64,000 bases of DNA, from contig JAMKCF010000019.1 in NCBI GenBank assembly GCA_023634235.1, forward strand, positions 6,823,947-6,887,946, given 5' to 3'. Under the pieces are notes generated by a model, which searched no databases, had not been told where the DNA came from, and saw only the letters and a program-made list of their open reading frames with translations. Shown here piece after piece: positions 35,301 to 47,300 of this stretch; positions within the stretch are counted from its first letter, which is position 1; every line of letters starts with the position of its first letter. The position numbers and the translations under genes were made by a program. The DNA comes from Pisaster brevispinus (taxonomy: Eukaryota; Echinodermata; Asteroidea; Forcipulatida; Asteriidae).

Positions 35301-38300
35301 TTCCTAAAAAATCTGACTACCTTACTTGGTGAAATGTTCAAAGGATGATTGAAGAGTGTGTTTATTGAAAGCTAGATGATAGAGATGTACCAAACATTGA
35401 TGTATCACACCGTTTATGTTGATATTTGATATTGTTTTATCAGAGTCACTGTTCAGTTACTCGGCAAACAGATCACTGACTTCAGAAGTATCCTGACAAG
35501 GGAGCGCAAGGAACGCTTTGATCTTCAAGAGAAACGAGACAAGTTAACTCGGGAAATTGATGACTTCAAACTGGCATTTAGCAAGTTCATGTTTGATATG
35601 AATCTGAGAATTAATAAAGCCAAACAAGAACAGACGGATCTGTCAAATGAAGTAAGATATGATTCAGTAACTACACTGTGCATTGACAGTATTAACACTT
35701 AGTTCTAGACAATACCACCTTGTTTACAAAAGGAGGGACCTAGTGCATTTCAGGACATTTCCTGGCAGGCAAAATAATAGACTGTATTGCTATTGAAAGG
35801 TACAAATGCATGTAATTTGAACATCAATAATAGACTGTATTGCTATTGAAAGGTACAAATGCATGTAATTTGAACATCAATTTAAGTATTGCAAAAAAAA
35901 AGAGGAAAACAGTTTTGAGATGTGCCCCCTTTCTGCATATGAAAGCTGTTAAAAAATGTAAGATTTGTGTTGATTTCCTTGAGCTGTGTATACGGTGTGC
36001 CTTGAAGCTCTGTGGCTCGTTAGGAGCAGCAATGTCTCTACTTTGGCTGAATCTTTCCCTCTGTTTAGCCTCCCATATTAGTTTCCTAATGTATATGAGG
36101 ATGCTCAAAATAAAAAAAACCTCCCCAAATGTAAACTTCTTCTATGCATCTTTCAAAACATAATTTATCAATTTCAGGCTCAAATGCACCTGTTTAATAA
36201 AGTTGTCAAATTCTGGGTGTTTACTTTCATTGTTTGACTCTATTTGAAGTTTTCTAATCAGGTATATTACTTTCTTCAAGACTCGGTATATGGGAAGTAT
36301 TTTCATCAAAAATTCTGCCATGTACAAGGAATTGCTCCTCAACACTTGCTTCATACTTTGATTACCACAATCAAAATAAGCACATGAAAAGTAAAACAAA
36401 CCTGAAACGTACACTTTAAAACAAGTTGTTTCTCCTCGAAAACATTAAATGAAATGTTCAAAGTTGGTTGTAAGGTTTGTTTATAGAAAAATATTGAAAA
36501 ATATAGAACTCTTCCAAAATCTGATGACATATTGTACCTTTAGCGGTTCCTTTCAAATGTGCTTATTTCTTCATTGTTCTTATTTTGTTTTATTTTCTCA
36601 TTTTAGATTTTAAGATTTTGTAAAACAAATATATTTATTGAAATATTTATTGTTCATCATTAACCATTGTACTGATTTCAGGGAATTCAGTTACAGAAAG
36701 AACTACAGTCAGATTCGGCTGCAACTCAGCAATTACAGAGCCAGTTAAAACAAATGAAAGAGAAGTTTACTGTAATGAAGAACAAGTTGGATGACTCCAT
36801 TAGTCACTTACAGGTTAGTAGTTCTCTGTGTCAAAACCTAGAATTTAAATAAAAGGGATCCAGTTGGATTACAGATTGTGGACATATTTGATTCTTTAAA
36901 AAAAACAATGGGGAAATTGACTAAAAAAAAAAATAATTTGTGAAAACACAGAAGTTCTTGATTCAATGCTGAGTTGACAATTGTGTTACATGTACATACA
37001 AAGTGTGGGCCTAAGAACAAAAGAGGTCTTTATTGATGTCCAATAAAGGTAAAAATCTACACAGGTGAACAACGTGTTGACCATGTCAAATTTCAACATG
37101 GTTCAAATTTGTCTTGAGTGTACAGGACATGGGAATGTCACAGAGTGCATGCAACACAGAACTGCTTGTGTTTGAGTGTGTCTACCGATTGACATTAAGG
37201 AATTTAACATAAAGTATTCAGAACTGCTTGTGTTTGAGTGTGTCTACCGATTGACATTAAGGAATTTAACATAAAGTATTCAGAACTGCTTGTGTTTGAG
37301 TGTGTCTACCGATTGACATAAAGGAATTTAACATAAAGTATTCAGAACTGCTTGTGTTTGAGTGTGTCTACCGATTGACATTAAGGAATTTAACATAAAG
37401 TATTCAGAACTGCTTGTGTTTGAGTGTGTCTACCGATTGACATTAAGGAATTTAACATAAAGTATTCAGAACTGCTTGTGTTTGAGTGTGTCTACCGATT
37501 GACATTAAGGAATTTAACATAAAGTATTCAGAACTGCTTGTGTTTGAGTGTGTCTACCGATTGACATTAAGGAATTTAACATAAAGTATTCAGAACTGCT
37601 TGTGTTTGAGTGTGTCTACCGATTGACATTAAGGAATTTAACATAAAGTATTCAGAACTGCTTGTGTTTGAGTGTGTCTACCGATTGACATTAAGGAATT
37701 TAACATAAAGTATTCAGTTTGACCAGGAATGTCCTTGGTTGGATTTTGTTTACAAAGAGAAGTCCTTGATTTACAGGTGAACATAGGAGAGTGTTTGCAA
37801 ATCTACCTGTTGATACCAAGGATTACAAAAAGGCATTTTAACAAAAGGATACTTGTATCAAGTATGAAACCACAAGGGAAACTAACTGGGAAAATTTAAA
37901 ATAATTTTGGGTTGAGCAAAGAAAAATTGACTGGAGCAGGACTTGAACCTGTGACCTTGGCATTAACGTGCAGGCACTCTACCAACTAAGCTATCTAGCC
38001 CTAATATTGACTGTCTCCCTGAATTTATTAACTTAATGCTTTAGGCTAAAGCAACTGAGACTTTTTAATTGAATTGAAATGTTGCTCCGTTTAATTAACC
38101 CCCCCAAATTGAAACTTTAACAGTGAGATTGCCCCTGCAAACATATAGTTTAGCAATTATATAATTAAAGGGGGGAGGGGAATGGATTCCTGTCCCCCCC
38201 CCCATTTAAAGTTGAATTTTTTACAAGTATTATAAAAATCTCAATTTTTGCAGAAAACACAGGAAGATCTAGAAACAGATAAGTCTGGAAAAAAGCATCA

Positions 38301-41300
38301 AATTGAGGAAAGTACCCCTGGTTATGATGAACTAGAAAAGCTATTTGACGAGAAGACCAAGGAGTATGAAGCTAAGAAGAAGAGTGTCGTCCGTGAGTAC
38401 AGTATTGCAATGTCTCAATGTCCCAGTCGCCTTAGCCTGCATTGTTATCTAGTTAAAAACTTGTTAAAAGCTCTGCAAAGTTTTGTTTCTATATTTAAGA
38501 TATAAATTGTGACAATGAAAACTAGGGTTAAACAAAGTAAAGACAAGAAACATTTGAATCATATGCACTAAAATTTGGGTCTCTCCTTTGAGAAAATGCG
38601 AATTTTATTCACTGTGAATTGGGTAGACTTTTGGATGTTAGCCTCGAACAATAATTAGCCATGGCTTGCTGGAATATTGGACTTGCCTCCCACGCCAAAA
38701 AAGAAGAAGTGAAAAACAATGATAAAAGCCTACTGATTCCTTGCAAGAATTCCTGTACTTTGTGTCCTGCTTTGTATGGGCTAATAAAGTAGAGCATCGT
38801 AAGTGCATGCAATGTGCATGCAATGGCAATGTATTGTCCAGACACGGTATCATGTCACCCGTGGTTGTTCTTGTACCACACACAACATTCTGGGAGTGTT
38901 ATCACATCAACTCACCTCATGCCCATACATTTAGTGTCTGTGAACAGTTTGCTTGTATACACGCCAGCCACTGTCAACGGTTCTGCAAATTAGAAGTAAT
39001 GTGTAAAGCGAAATAAAAAGATTTCTGGAAAGTATTTGAGATCTGCATATAATTCTCTATTGGTTGTATTTATTTCTTATTAATGGGGTATTACACAATT
39101 GGAATAAATAATTTCAATCCTCTGTTATTCAATAAACACACCATACAACCTATGTTGAAAACAACCCAAAACAGTTGCATTTATTTTATCAGTGATTTGT
39201 AATTGTTCCTTTTAGGGTTATTTCAGCAACTGCAATCAAAATAAGTGAAGTGATTTTGAAAGTATACAGATGCTGTTCTCTCAATGAGAAATATTTCCTT
39301 GGAACTTAATAATCAGTGAGCTTTATGATTGGTTAGGTGTTTGGAGCAATGCTCGGAACACCTCTTGTTTTTGTTCATTTTTTTAGGTGTCCGGGCAATC
39401 TGCCCGTAACACCTCTTGTTTAAAAAAAACCCCACTTGTTTTTGTTTCTTCTTCTCCCCCGTGATTGTCCTCTAAGAAAGCTCACACAACCTTGAAATTT
39501 CACATATAAGTAGATCCTTATTAGTAGAAGACACTGCTGTAGTGACGTCATGATGATGTCATCAGGTGTTGAATTACATTAAATGAAAGTTTAATATTTA
39601 AAAATCCAAAACTACACAATGGATTTTCACAATCTACACTTCAACGGAAAGGCCTTTTATAACTCTAAAAATGCTACACAGAGTGTGACCTCATTTGACC
39701 TTGACGTCTGGTTCAATCCGGAAGTTGAAAGTTTCAAAAATTCAAATCTCAAGAACCACTCATAATTTAGTCAAACTTTTTACATAAGATTGTTGGTCAG
39801 TGAGCCTGCTCAAACTTTTGCACAGAAATGATACCAATATGACCTTAATTTAAAGCCAACGTTAGTATTAACCCACATGTAAACTGTGCATAGGAAAAAG
39901 TGCAAAAGCGCTGCTGGTTCTTCCTCTTCATTGATCATAAGGTTCAAAGTCCACAGAGCTTGTGTATAGTCCCACATTGTTGAAACGGAAATGATAGCAG
40001 TACATTTCACAGGCATGGTGGTGCTATATCAAACTAATGGTCATGCTTTTATTTCGCTCTGTGACAGATGCCGCCTCGGTAATCTATGTCATTTAATATT
40101 TAAATCTTTGAAAATTTGTATCAAATCAAGGATAAGAGACCCTGGGTTGCTTTTTGCGGGATTATACAAATGCAGTATAGGTCTTCATTTTTAATTGTGT
40201 GCGTGACATAACATGACCTCTACATCCGGTTGAAACCGGAAATGCCTTGTAATTTAACAGTGGCAACTTTTTTTGAGTTTTTATCAATGTTGTCTGACAA
40301 GGGTCTGGTTTAAAAATTAAGACTGATGGCGGCAGGTTAAAAACAGTTCATAAAACACTTTTACTAGATGTCTCTGGCAGAGTTTTTATAATTGTTTCAA
40401 AATTGGTTTACATAATGGCCTTCATTCAGAAAACATTTGTGCTGAGTCGTAGATTGATGATGTCATCACGTGCCATGTGGTATCGCTTTAAAGGTGCACT
40501 TTTTAAAGCCATGTATCTGCCAAACCAAACGTCCAACTGAGTTTAAACTTAGTGTATTGTTAGACAACGACACTGACTGCTAAAATGTTTAGTGGTTTCA
40601 TGATGACCTCATCTCAATATTTTTTTTCTTTTAAAACAAGTTTCACCACTTATTACATATCTTGATAACAAAGCAATCTGCATTCAAATTTTATTTTACA
40701 TCAGGCTTGTACTCCCCAAACCCAAACACCTAGAGTTTGTCTTAAGACAAACTCAAAATTTCTAGTTTATTTATGTTTTGTTTAGACTTCTAATCGTATA
40801 GTTTGTATTCAGTGTACCAAACTGGTGCTTAGAGGACAGTTTAGTCTGCTCCCCCTATTGGATGTCAGTTCACATTGTCAGTTTATCATTGTGTATTTAG
40901 AGAACATGACAAACATGCCCAGGGTATGATAGAGCTAATTTTTAGGCACTCTATGATCGGTGTTGTTGATGTTTTTTTTTTATTGATTAGAACTGAAGAA
41001 TCAGAAGAGCAGTTTAGAAGATGCAGCGGCCAGAGGTAAAAAGGAGATAGTCAAACTCAGCAATCCGTCGGTAAGATTATAAAAAGAACAAATATTGTTA
41101 CCAGTGTTTGGAATGAATTTTGAGCCATAGAGCAATAGTAGTGTCAGTGAAATAAAAAAGTATTTGAAAAAAGTGTTAAAATGACACACAAGTTTGAAAG
41201 TGCACAAACGTATCTTCCTAAAACCATCATGGATCTGGAAACAAATTTCACTTTGCAGTTGAGAGCCTCTCTCTTGTGAGATACAACATTACCTACAACT

Positions 41301-44300
41301 CAAGGGCCAGCTCTTGATTGTAGATGCACAAGTTACTTGTATGAAGCTTCTATGTCTGTTGCATGTACATAACTGAGGAAGTTATTTCAGAGAACACTTT
41401 GCCAGTAAATTGGCTAATTTTGTTTTTGGTACATGTTAAACATGTTAAAACTTAAACATTTTGGTGGCTTTTGTGCGACACACACGGTCATACTATACAC
41501 ATTAACTGATTCAGTGTTCAATTTCTGAATAAGTGGTACAACACTGATATGAATAAACTACTGATGTAAAATAAAACACTGACAAGGAATGAAATACTGT
41601 TATACAAAGAAGAAAACAACAGCCATGTAATATTTCAAGCTTTGACATAAAAATGGATGCACCCACACCGCAAGGCAAGTTAGTAGCACCTCATACAATC
41701 TTTTTTAAAGCAGCATATTGCATGGTAAGAAATACACGCTTAAAATTGTATATCTTCTCATATGTTCCTTGGACAGTTTTGTATATTAAATTCAAACTTG
41801 ACTTTTTGGAGAACTAGGCGTATTAACTCGTACCCTTCCGTATACTGCTTATGTCCTCTTTGCTGAAATGAGGGCTGTAGGCCCAAATACCACTTGCTTA
41901 TCACATGGTCAAGCAAGCATTCCAATGTTATCTAAGCCTAAACAATTTGGTGTGGAGTGACATAGGAGCAGAGGACATTGAGGTATTCTGTAGGCAACAA
42001 GTGGGCATAGGGATTAAGGGTTAAAACTACTGTCTGACATTTCAAAATCATTCATGTTTGGAATGATAGATGTTTTACACATTTAATGCTTTTATTTTTT
42101 ACAGACTAGTAAAGCTGTCGATCATAAGAGACTGTTAGTTCATTAGAAATACTTGGTTATAATAGAAAATATTTCTTGCAAACAGTACCAAATCTTTACT
42201 GACCCCTTTTATATCTGTATTTTCAAACATTTGAAGAAAACAAGTCTTTGTGTTTTTAATACCTCCATGCACTTTTCCAGATGAACATCCAATGTATATT
42301 TAAAAAAGTAATATCTTAATAGGAACTTGTATGGCTTATTAATGCCACCAAAAGATGTTACTCTGCACATTCACCGCTTGTTGAAGAAGCTTGCTGGAAT
42401 GAGAAACAGTTATTTGGGGAGTCTTTAAATGTTTTTTTCTTGACTTTTAAGTAGGTTACTAAAGGGAAACATTTTTACGGAGGATTTGGATAAAATTTGA
42501 TACTCAGTGATTTAGTTTTGTTATGATTACCGATTCTTGATTTGACCTTTATTTGTGTATTGATTGTATTGTACAACCCCTTCATGCAACACAGCCTCTT
42601 GGAAAGAAGAGTTCTACATCCTTGGCACCTCAGGTTGACCATATTTACTTGTTTTTCCCCAGCAATTTCTACTAACAACTAACAATGTCATCTAACTAAC
42701 AGCTAACAATATCACCCAAAGTGTATCAATATGTTTGCTGTTCAGCACATTTCTTATTTTTGCTGTCAATTTCACATAATAATAAATCTATAAAATGCAT
42801 GAAAGGTTTGTGGTTTGGAAGAATTGATTGAAAATATAATTTGAGAGTCTTAGGCAGAACTTTTGTTAATGCTATTTAATTTAAGTTGTGTGGTTAACAA
42901 AAGTAAGTCAACTGTAATCCAAAGTTTGTAAAGATCTGAAGTGTTTAAAAGCACCCTAAATGAGCTGCAATGGTCATTTCCACTGTCATACTGTTATCAG
43001 TGTATTGATAATGTCAAGTGTCAACATACAGTTTGTAATCCCAGTATCTTATGTATTACACCAAGCAAATGTTTTAAAAGGATATACTTTCCAAATTTGA
43101 GGAGAGTGCCTTTAGAATTGAATGTTTTTTAAACAAAAGTGCTGGTTGTTGCAGTGAGATGGGATCTACCTATATTAAATTCATCTCCCTGTCAACCTAA
43201 ACAAACAAAGGCTTTACTACTTCAAATTTTTTGTATTGGTCTGTCCTATAACATTGTGCTTCACTTGGATTAAAGGGTTGACCTTATACCTAATACCTGT
43301 CAGTTTACTAGCTGTGTGTAGGATAAAGCTGGCTTGCTGTTTACCACTTGAATTTGAATCCTAGTAATCTTGAGGAAGATAAAAGATCAGGAAAAGTGTT
43401 ACCTGGGTAAATTCAGCGACTTCAAAGTTACTTGATCCCCTACCCCCCCCCCCCCCCAAAAAGTTTTCTTCAGTGTAGTGTGTACTTGATGTACAAATGT
43501 ATACTGGAACTCATACCTTGACCTGACCCCAAAAAATGTTGGATGGTTTCTTATCAGGTGGTGCTACGGCAGGAACTGAAACAGCAAAGAACAAGAGCGC
43601 TGTCCAAGATGAAGGAGCAGGCAAAGGAGCTAGAACGGATTGAAGAAGACATCTACCAAGCAGGCAGGAAACTCAATACAGTTATCATGGAAAATCAGAA
43701 ATTCCAAGTAGTAAGTGTACCTCAACTGTAATGCAGAACAGCACCCAATGGTATTCTGTACTGCTTGATAACCAGTCTCTGCTGGCAGAATGACTAGATG
43801 CAGAATACATTAATTACAGAATGAATTAAACCATAATCATAAGGTTTTGCAGTTGAGAGTACTTTTACAACGATACTTTGTTCTCTTTCAAGTAAAAAGG
43901 AATGTGGTCAAATTGAATTGACAAATCCTTGGCCATAAACTGATTGCCATTGCTGATAATCTGCTATGGTATGCTTGAATATTGGACTTACCTCCCATAT
44001 GCTGAATACAATGATTAGCAATGGTGGCAGCATATCGATCTCTCATAATCCTTGTTTGTACAACTCAAAGATGAAGGTGTAGAATCAGATTACGCATTGA
44101 CCCATGGAGAAAAGGACATTTCTGGGTGAATACAAAAACAGGTTAATCAGTCATGCCTTTTGTGGTTTGTAAAAGTTGGGCATATGTACACAACTTCTGT
44201 AAACTGGTTAAGGCAGCAATTACTAAAATTTTTATTGGCTTTTTTACCGATCTTGGAGGTGTGTCACTAATTATAGTCCCACTGTGATCATGCATTGTTT

Positions 44301-47300
44301 ACTCCAGAAAACCCAGGGTAAGGGGCCCTGGAAATGGTTGATAATAAGCTTGATTGCAATACTTCAATCTGCTCAAAGAACATCTTTAGCAAGTTTGGCC
44401 CATTGTTGGCCGTGGGTGCGCCTTCAATAGGAGGTTCACCATAAAAGGAAACAAGCCGACACTGAAGTTTCTTCAAGATTTCAGTTGACAGCCGAAGTTT
44501 GTTTTGTCTTTTGAGTAATGGTACAACAGTTTAATCATTTAAGAGAAAAAAGAAAAAGAAAAAAATCTAACTGGATTCGTCCTAAAGAATACCTATTTTG
44601 TCACAAAACTTTGATGGAGAGTTACCCTTAAGGTGAGGCAACGTAAGATTGTTTTTAAGTAAACAGGTCAAATGTCGAGTAAGCTAAGGTATACATGTAG
44701 AAACATGGTTTGTGGACAGCTTTGCTAGTTAGAATTTACCAGGGCTGAGTTGTTTTCAACAGCATTGCTGTTATTTTTGAAATTGACACATTTTTATGTA
44801 TTTACATTAACAATGTTTGTGTTGTACATTAAAAACAAGGGTATCATCAAACTGGATGAGGATTGTAAGTCCATTGTACATCAGAGTGGCTTAAACACTG
44901 TGTTGAAGGACACTCTTCAAGATAAACTTGTACTTCAAAGAGGTAAGAATATTGACAGGAAAAAAATGCTTATGTTCTGTCAGAGTTTTTACGTTCTGGT
45001 AATTCCTGCTCTGGTAAATTTGTCTTTGTTCAACCCTCTCGACACTTCTTCAGTACTTCCCAAAAACCGGCCATGGTGCGGTTTCTTCCTCCAATCTTTA
45101 CCTCTTTCCTCTTTTCTTTCCCTCTTGTACCCTTCTGCCCGACTTCTTCTGCCCGCGTGTGCTTTTGAGCAACTTTCCTCAAACTCTCCTCAGTCCTCCT
45201 GACATGCTATGCAAGATCCTGCATTCGATGTTAACGCTGTTTGCAATGCTTGGTAACCCCCTACTGCCCTCTGACCTCAGAAGATAGAGTCAACTAACAT
45301 TTGCTCGAGGATGTAGCATGCCTTGCGAGGTCATTAGTTTTTTTTCCCCCTCCTGTCAGTGACATCTAGATCTTCTTTGAGCCAGTTGACAATATCCTTA
45401 CTGTACCTCATCAAAGACATGGCCCATGTGTTAATTGCCTTAATAGTGTTCCCCCTGTTCAGTTAAGACTTTATTAGTACTATTATCATTATTATTATTA
45501 TTTATTTATTTATTTATTTTTGTTTGGGGGGGGGTGGGGGAGGGCAAGCTGGGGCAAAAACATATTTTGGGTGGGGGCTTTTGATGTTTGGCAACATTTG
45601 TTTGTGTATTTTCCGATTTCATTTGGGGGGGGCGGGGTCAAGAGGGTTCTGATCGGGGCTCTGCCACTTAATTTGTTTTTATTCGTAAATTTTTGGATTA
45701 AACAAAGACAATTTGACTTGACTTGGTTTGAACCTGAGACCTGTTGATTAACATGAGGGCACAACTGAGCCATCTAGCCCGAATGTTGGTGCAACCTATT
45801 TTTGTCAATATCTTTGTTCGGGGGTGCCAGTCAGAAACCATTCAACCTATAACCAGGATACAACCTGGGAAGTGACAGGAGAGGGATGCAAATGTTATTT
45901 CAAATGTCAAGTAATAAAGCACATGAAACAGACCGTGTAAGTTTTAATTAATTTTGGGTAAAACAAAGAAAACAATTTCTAGAGCTGGAATCTGGGCCCT
46001 CCGGATTAACGTGCCGGCGCTCTACCAACTGTGAGCATATAGTTCAGAGCACATACTCTTTTTTTCCCCAGATTTTTGACAACCTTTTAACCCTAAAACT
46101 TGTTTAATTTCTACTATTGGAATAAGATATTGCAAATAATTTCATTATTACAGGGTATCAATTTTGAATATTTTGAATGTTTCTAATCAGATAAACTTGT
46201 TGCCGGATGGCAAAGAGAGAAGAGTATGCAGAAAGATTCTTCAGATCGTGATCGTATACTACTGGAGGATATTACTGAATTACAGGAACGCACTGACAAC
46301 AGGGAGCAAAAAATAGCTGAAATAACGGAGAAACTTCATCACGAGTTATTGCTGCTTGCTCAGTTCCTCAGCAATGTAGCACAGAGGAGACCACAAAGTA
46401 AGCATAATTGAAGTTCTGACACATGATTCAATTGAAGAAGAGTAAATTAGTTCCCATCCTCTAGTTCACAATTAACACCCCTTAGGAACAACCTGTGAAC
46501 ATTTCAGCAAATTAGGTGGTCAGTTTTGAGTAAAAACAGCCAAAAAGTCTTTGTATGTATTGTATTATATGTGATGCGATCAATCAAATGAGTCATTTGT
46601 CAAACCAGGTAATTTAATTTGTTTTTATACAAAGCATAATCTATGATTGAATGGTGTCAAAACCCCATGTTGATACCACCTTAGGTTCAAAAATTGTGAA
46701 AGTAGAAACACCAAGAGATGCGAGCGAGTGAAACTGAGAAAAAAGGGTTTAAAGTCAAATTGTTTAATGAACATACATTGGCACATTTTCATTGGCATGG
46801 CTTCAGGAAAACCTAATTTTAACCCCTTTTTGATGTTATTTATCAGGAAGGAAGATGTCAATATAAAATAAGATGTATTTTGACATTTAAATTTACGGGA
46901 AAAATATTTGCAAAAATTGCACCGTTGGCCTGCTTTGGCTTGTTTCTCCATAATGATCTCCAACAAACGACTCATTTAGCTTGATGGCATCCCATATATT
47001 TCATACAACCTGGCCCCCTAGCGCTATTCATGATTGGCATATAAGTGACCTCCCACCAACAATAGGGATGCAGTTAGTTGAGTTGTGCAGAGCAATCCCA
47101 CAATATTAGAAAGGTTGCAGGTTTGAGTCTGGCATGGCCACTTTTTCTATGCTTGCTACCCATTTATACCCACAATATTTGAGAGCTTTCAATCCTTTTC
47201 ATTGGTCATGATTTATACCCACTGATGCAACATTGTTGACCTCAAATTGTGGTCTTCATCAGCGGCAAACATTATCTTAACAATGCAGATGAGATGCATC

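Noticed and set aside
37920..38003. tRNA gene on the minus strand
   Set aside because: A- and B-box words are present but the acceptor and anticodon arms do not fold convincingly and related copies recur; read as a SINE.
44750..45202. 150-codon frame as a separate gene
   Set aside because: Only 44840-44942 fits the coiled-coil gene; the rest is hydrophobic upstream sequence and intron after a GTAAG donor.
45000..45480. LINE body before the (TTTA)n run
   Set aside because: No reverse transcriptase or endonuclease motif could be found in any frame.
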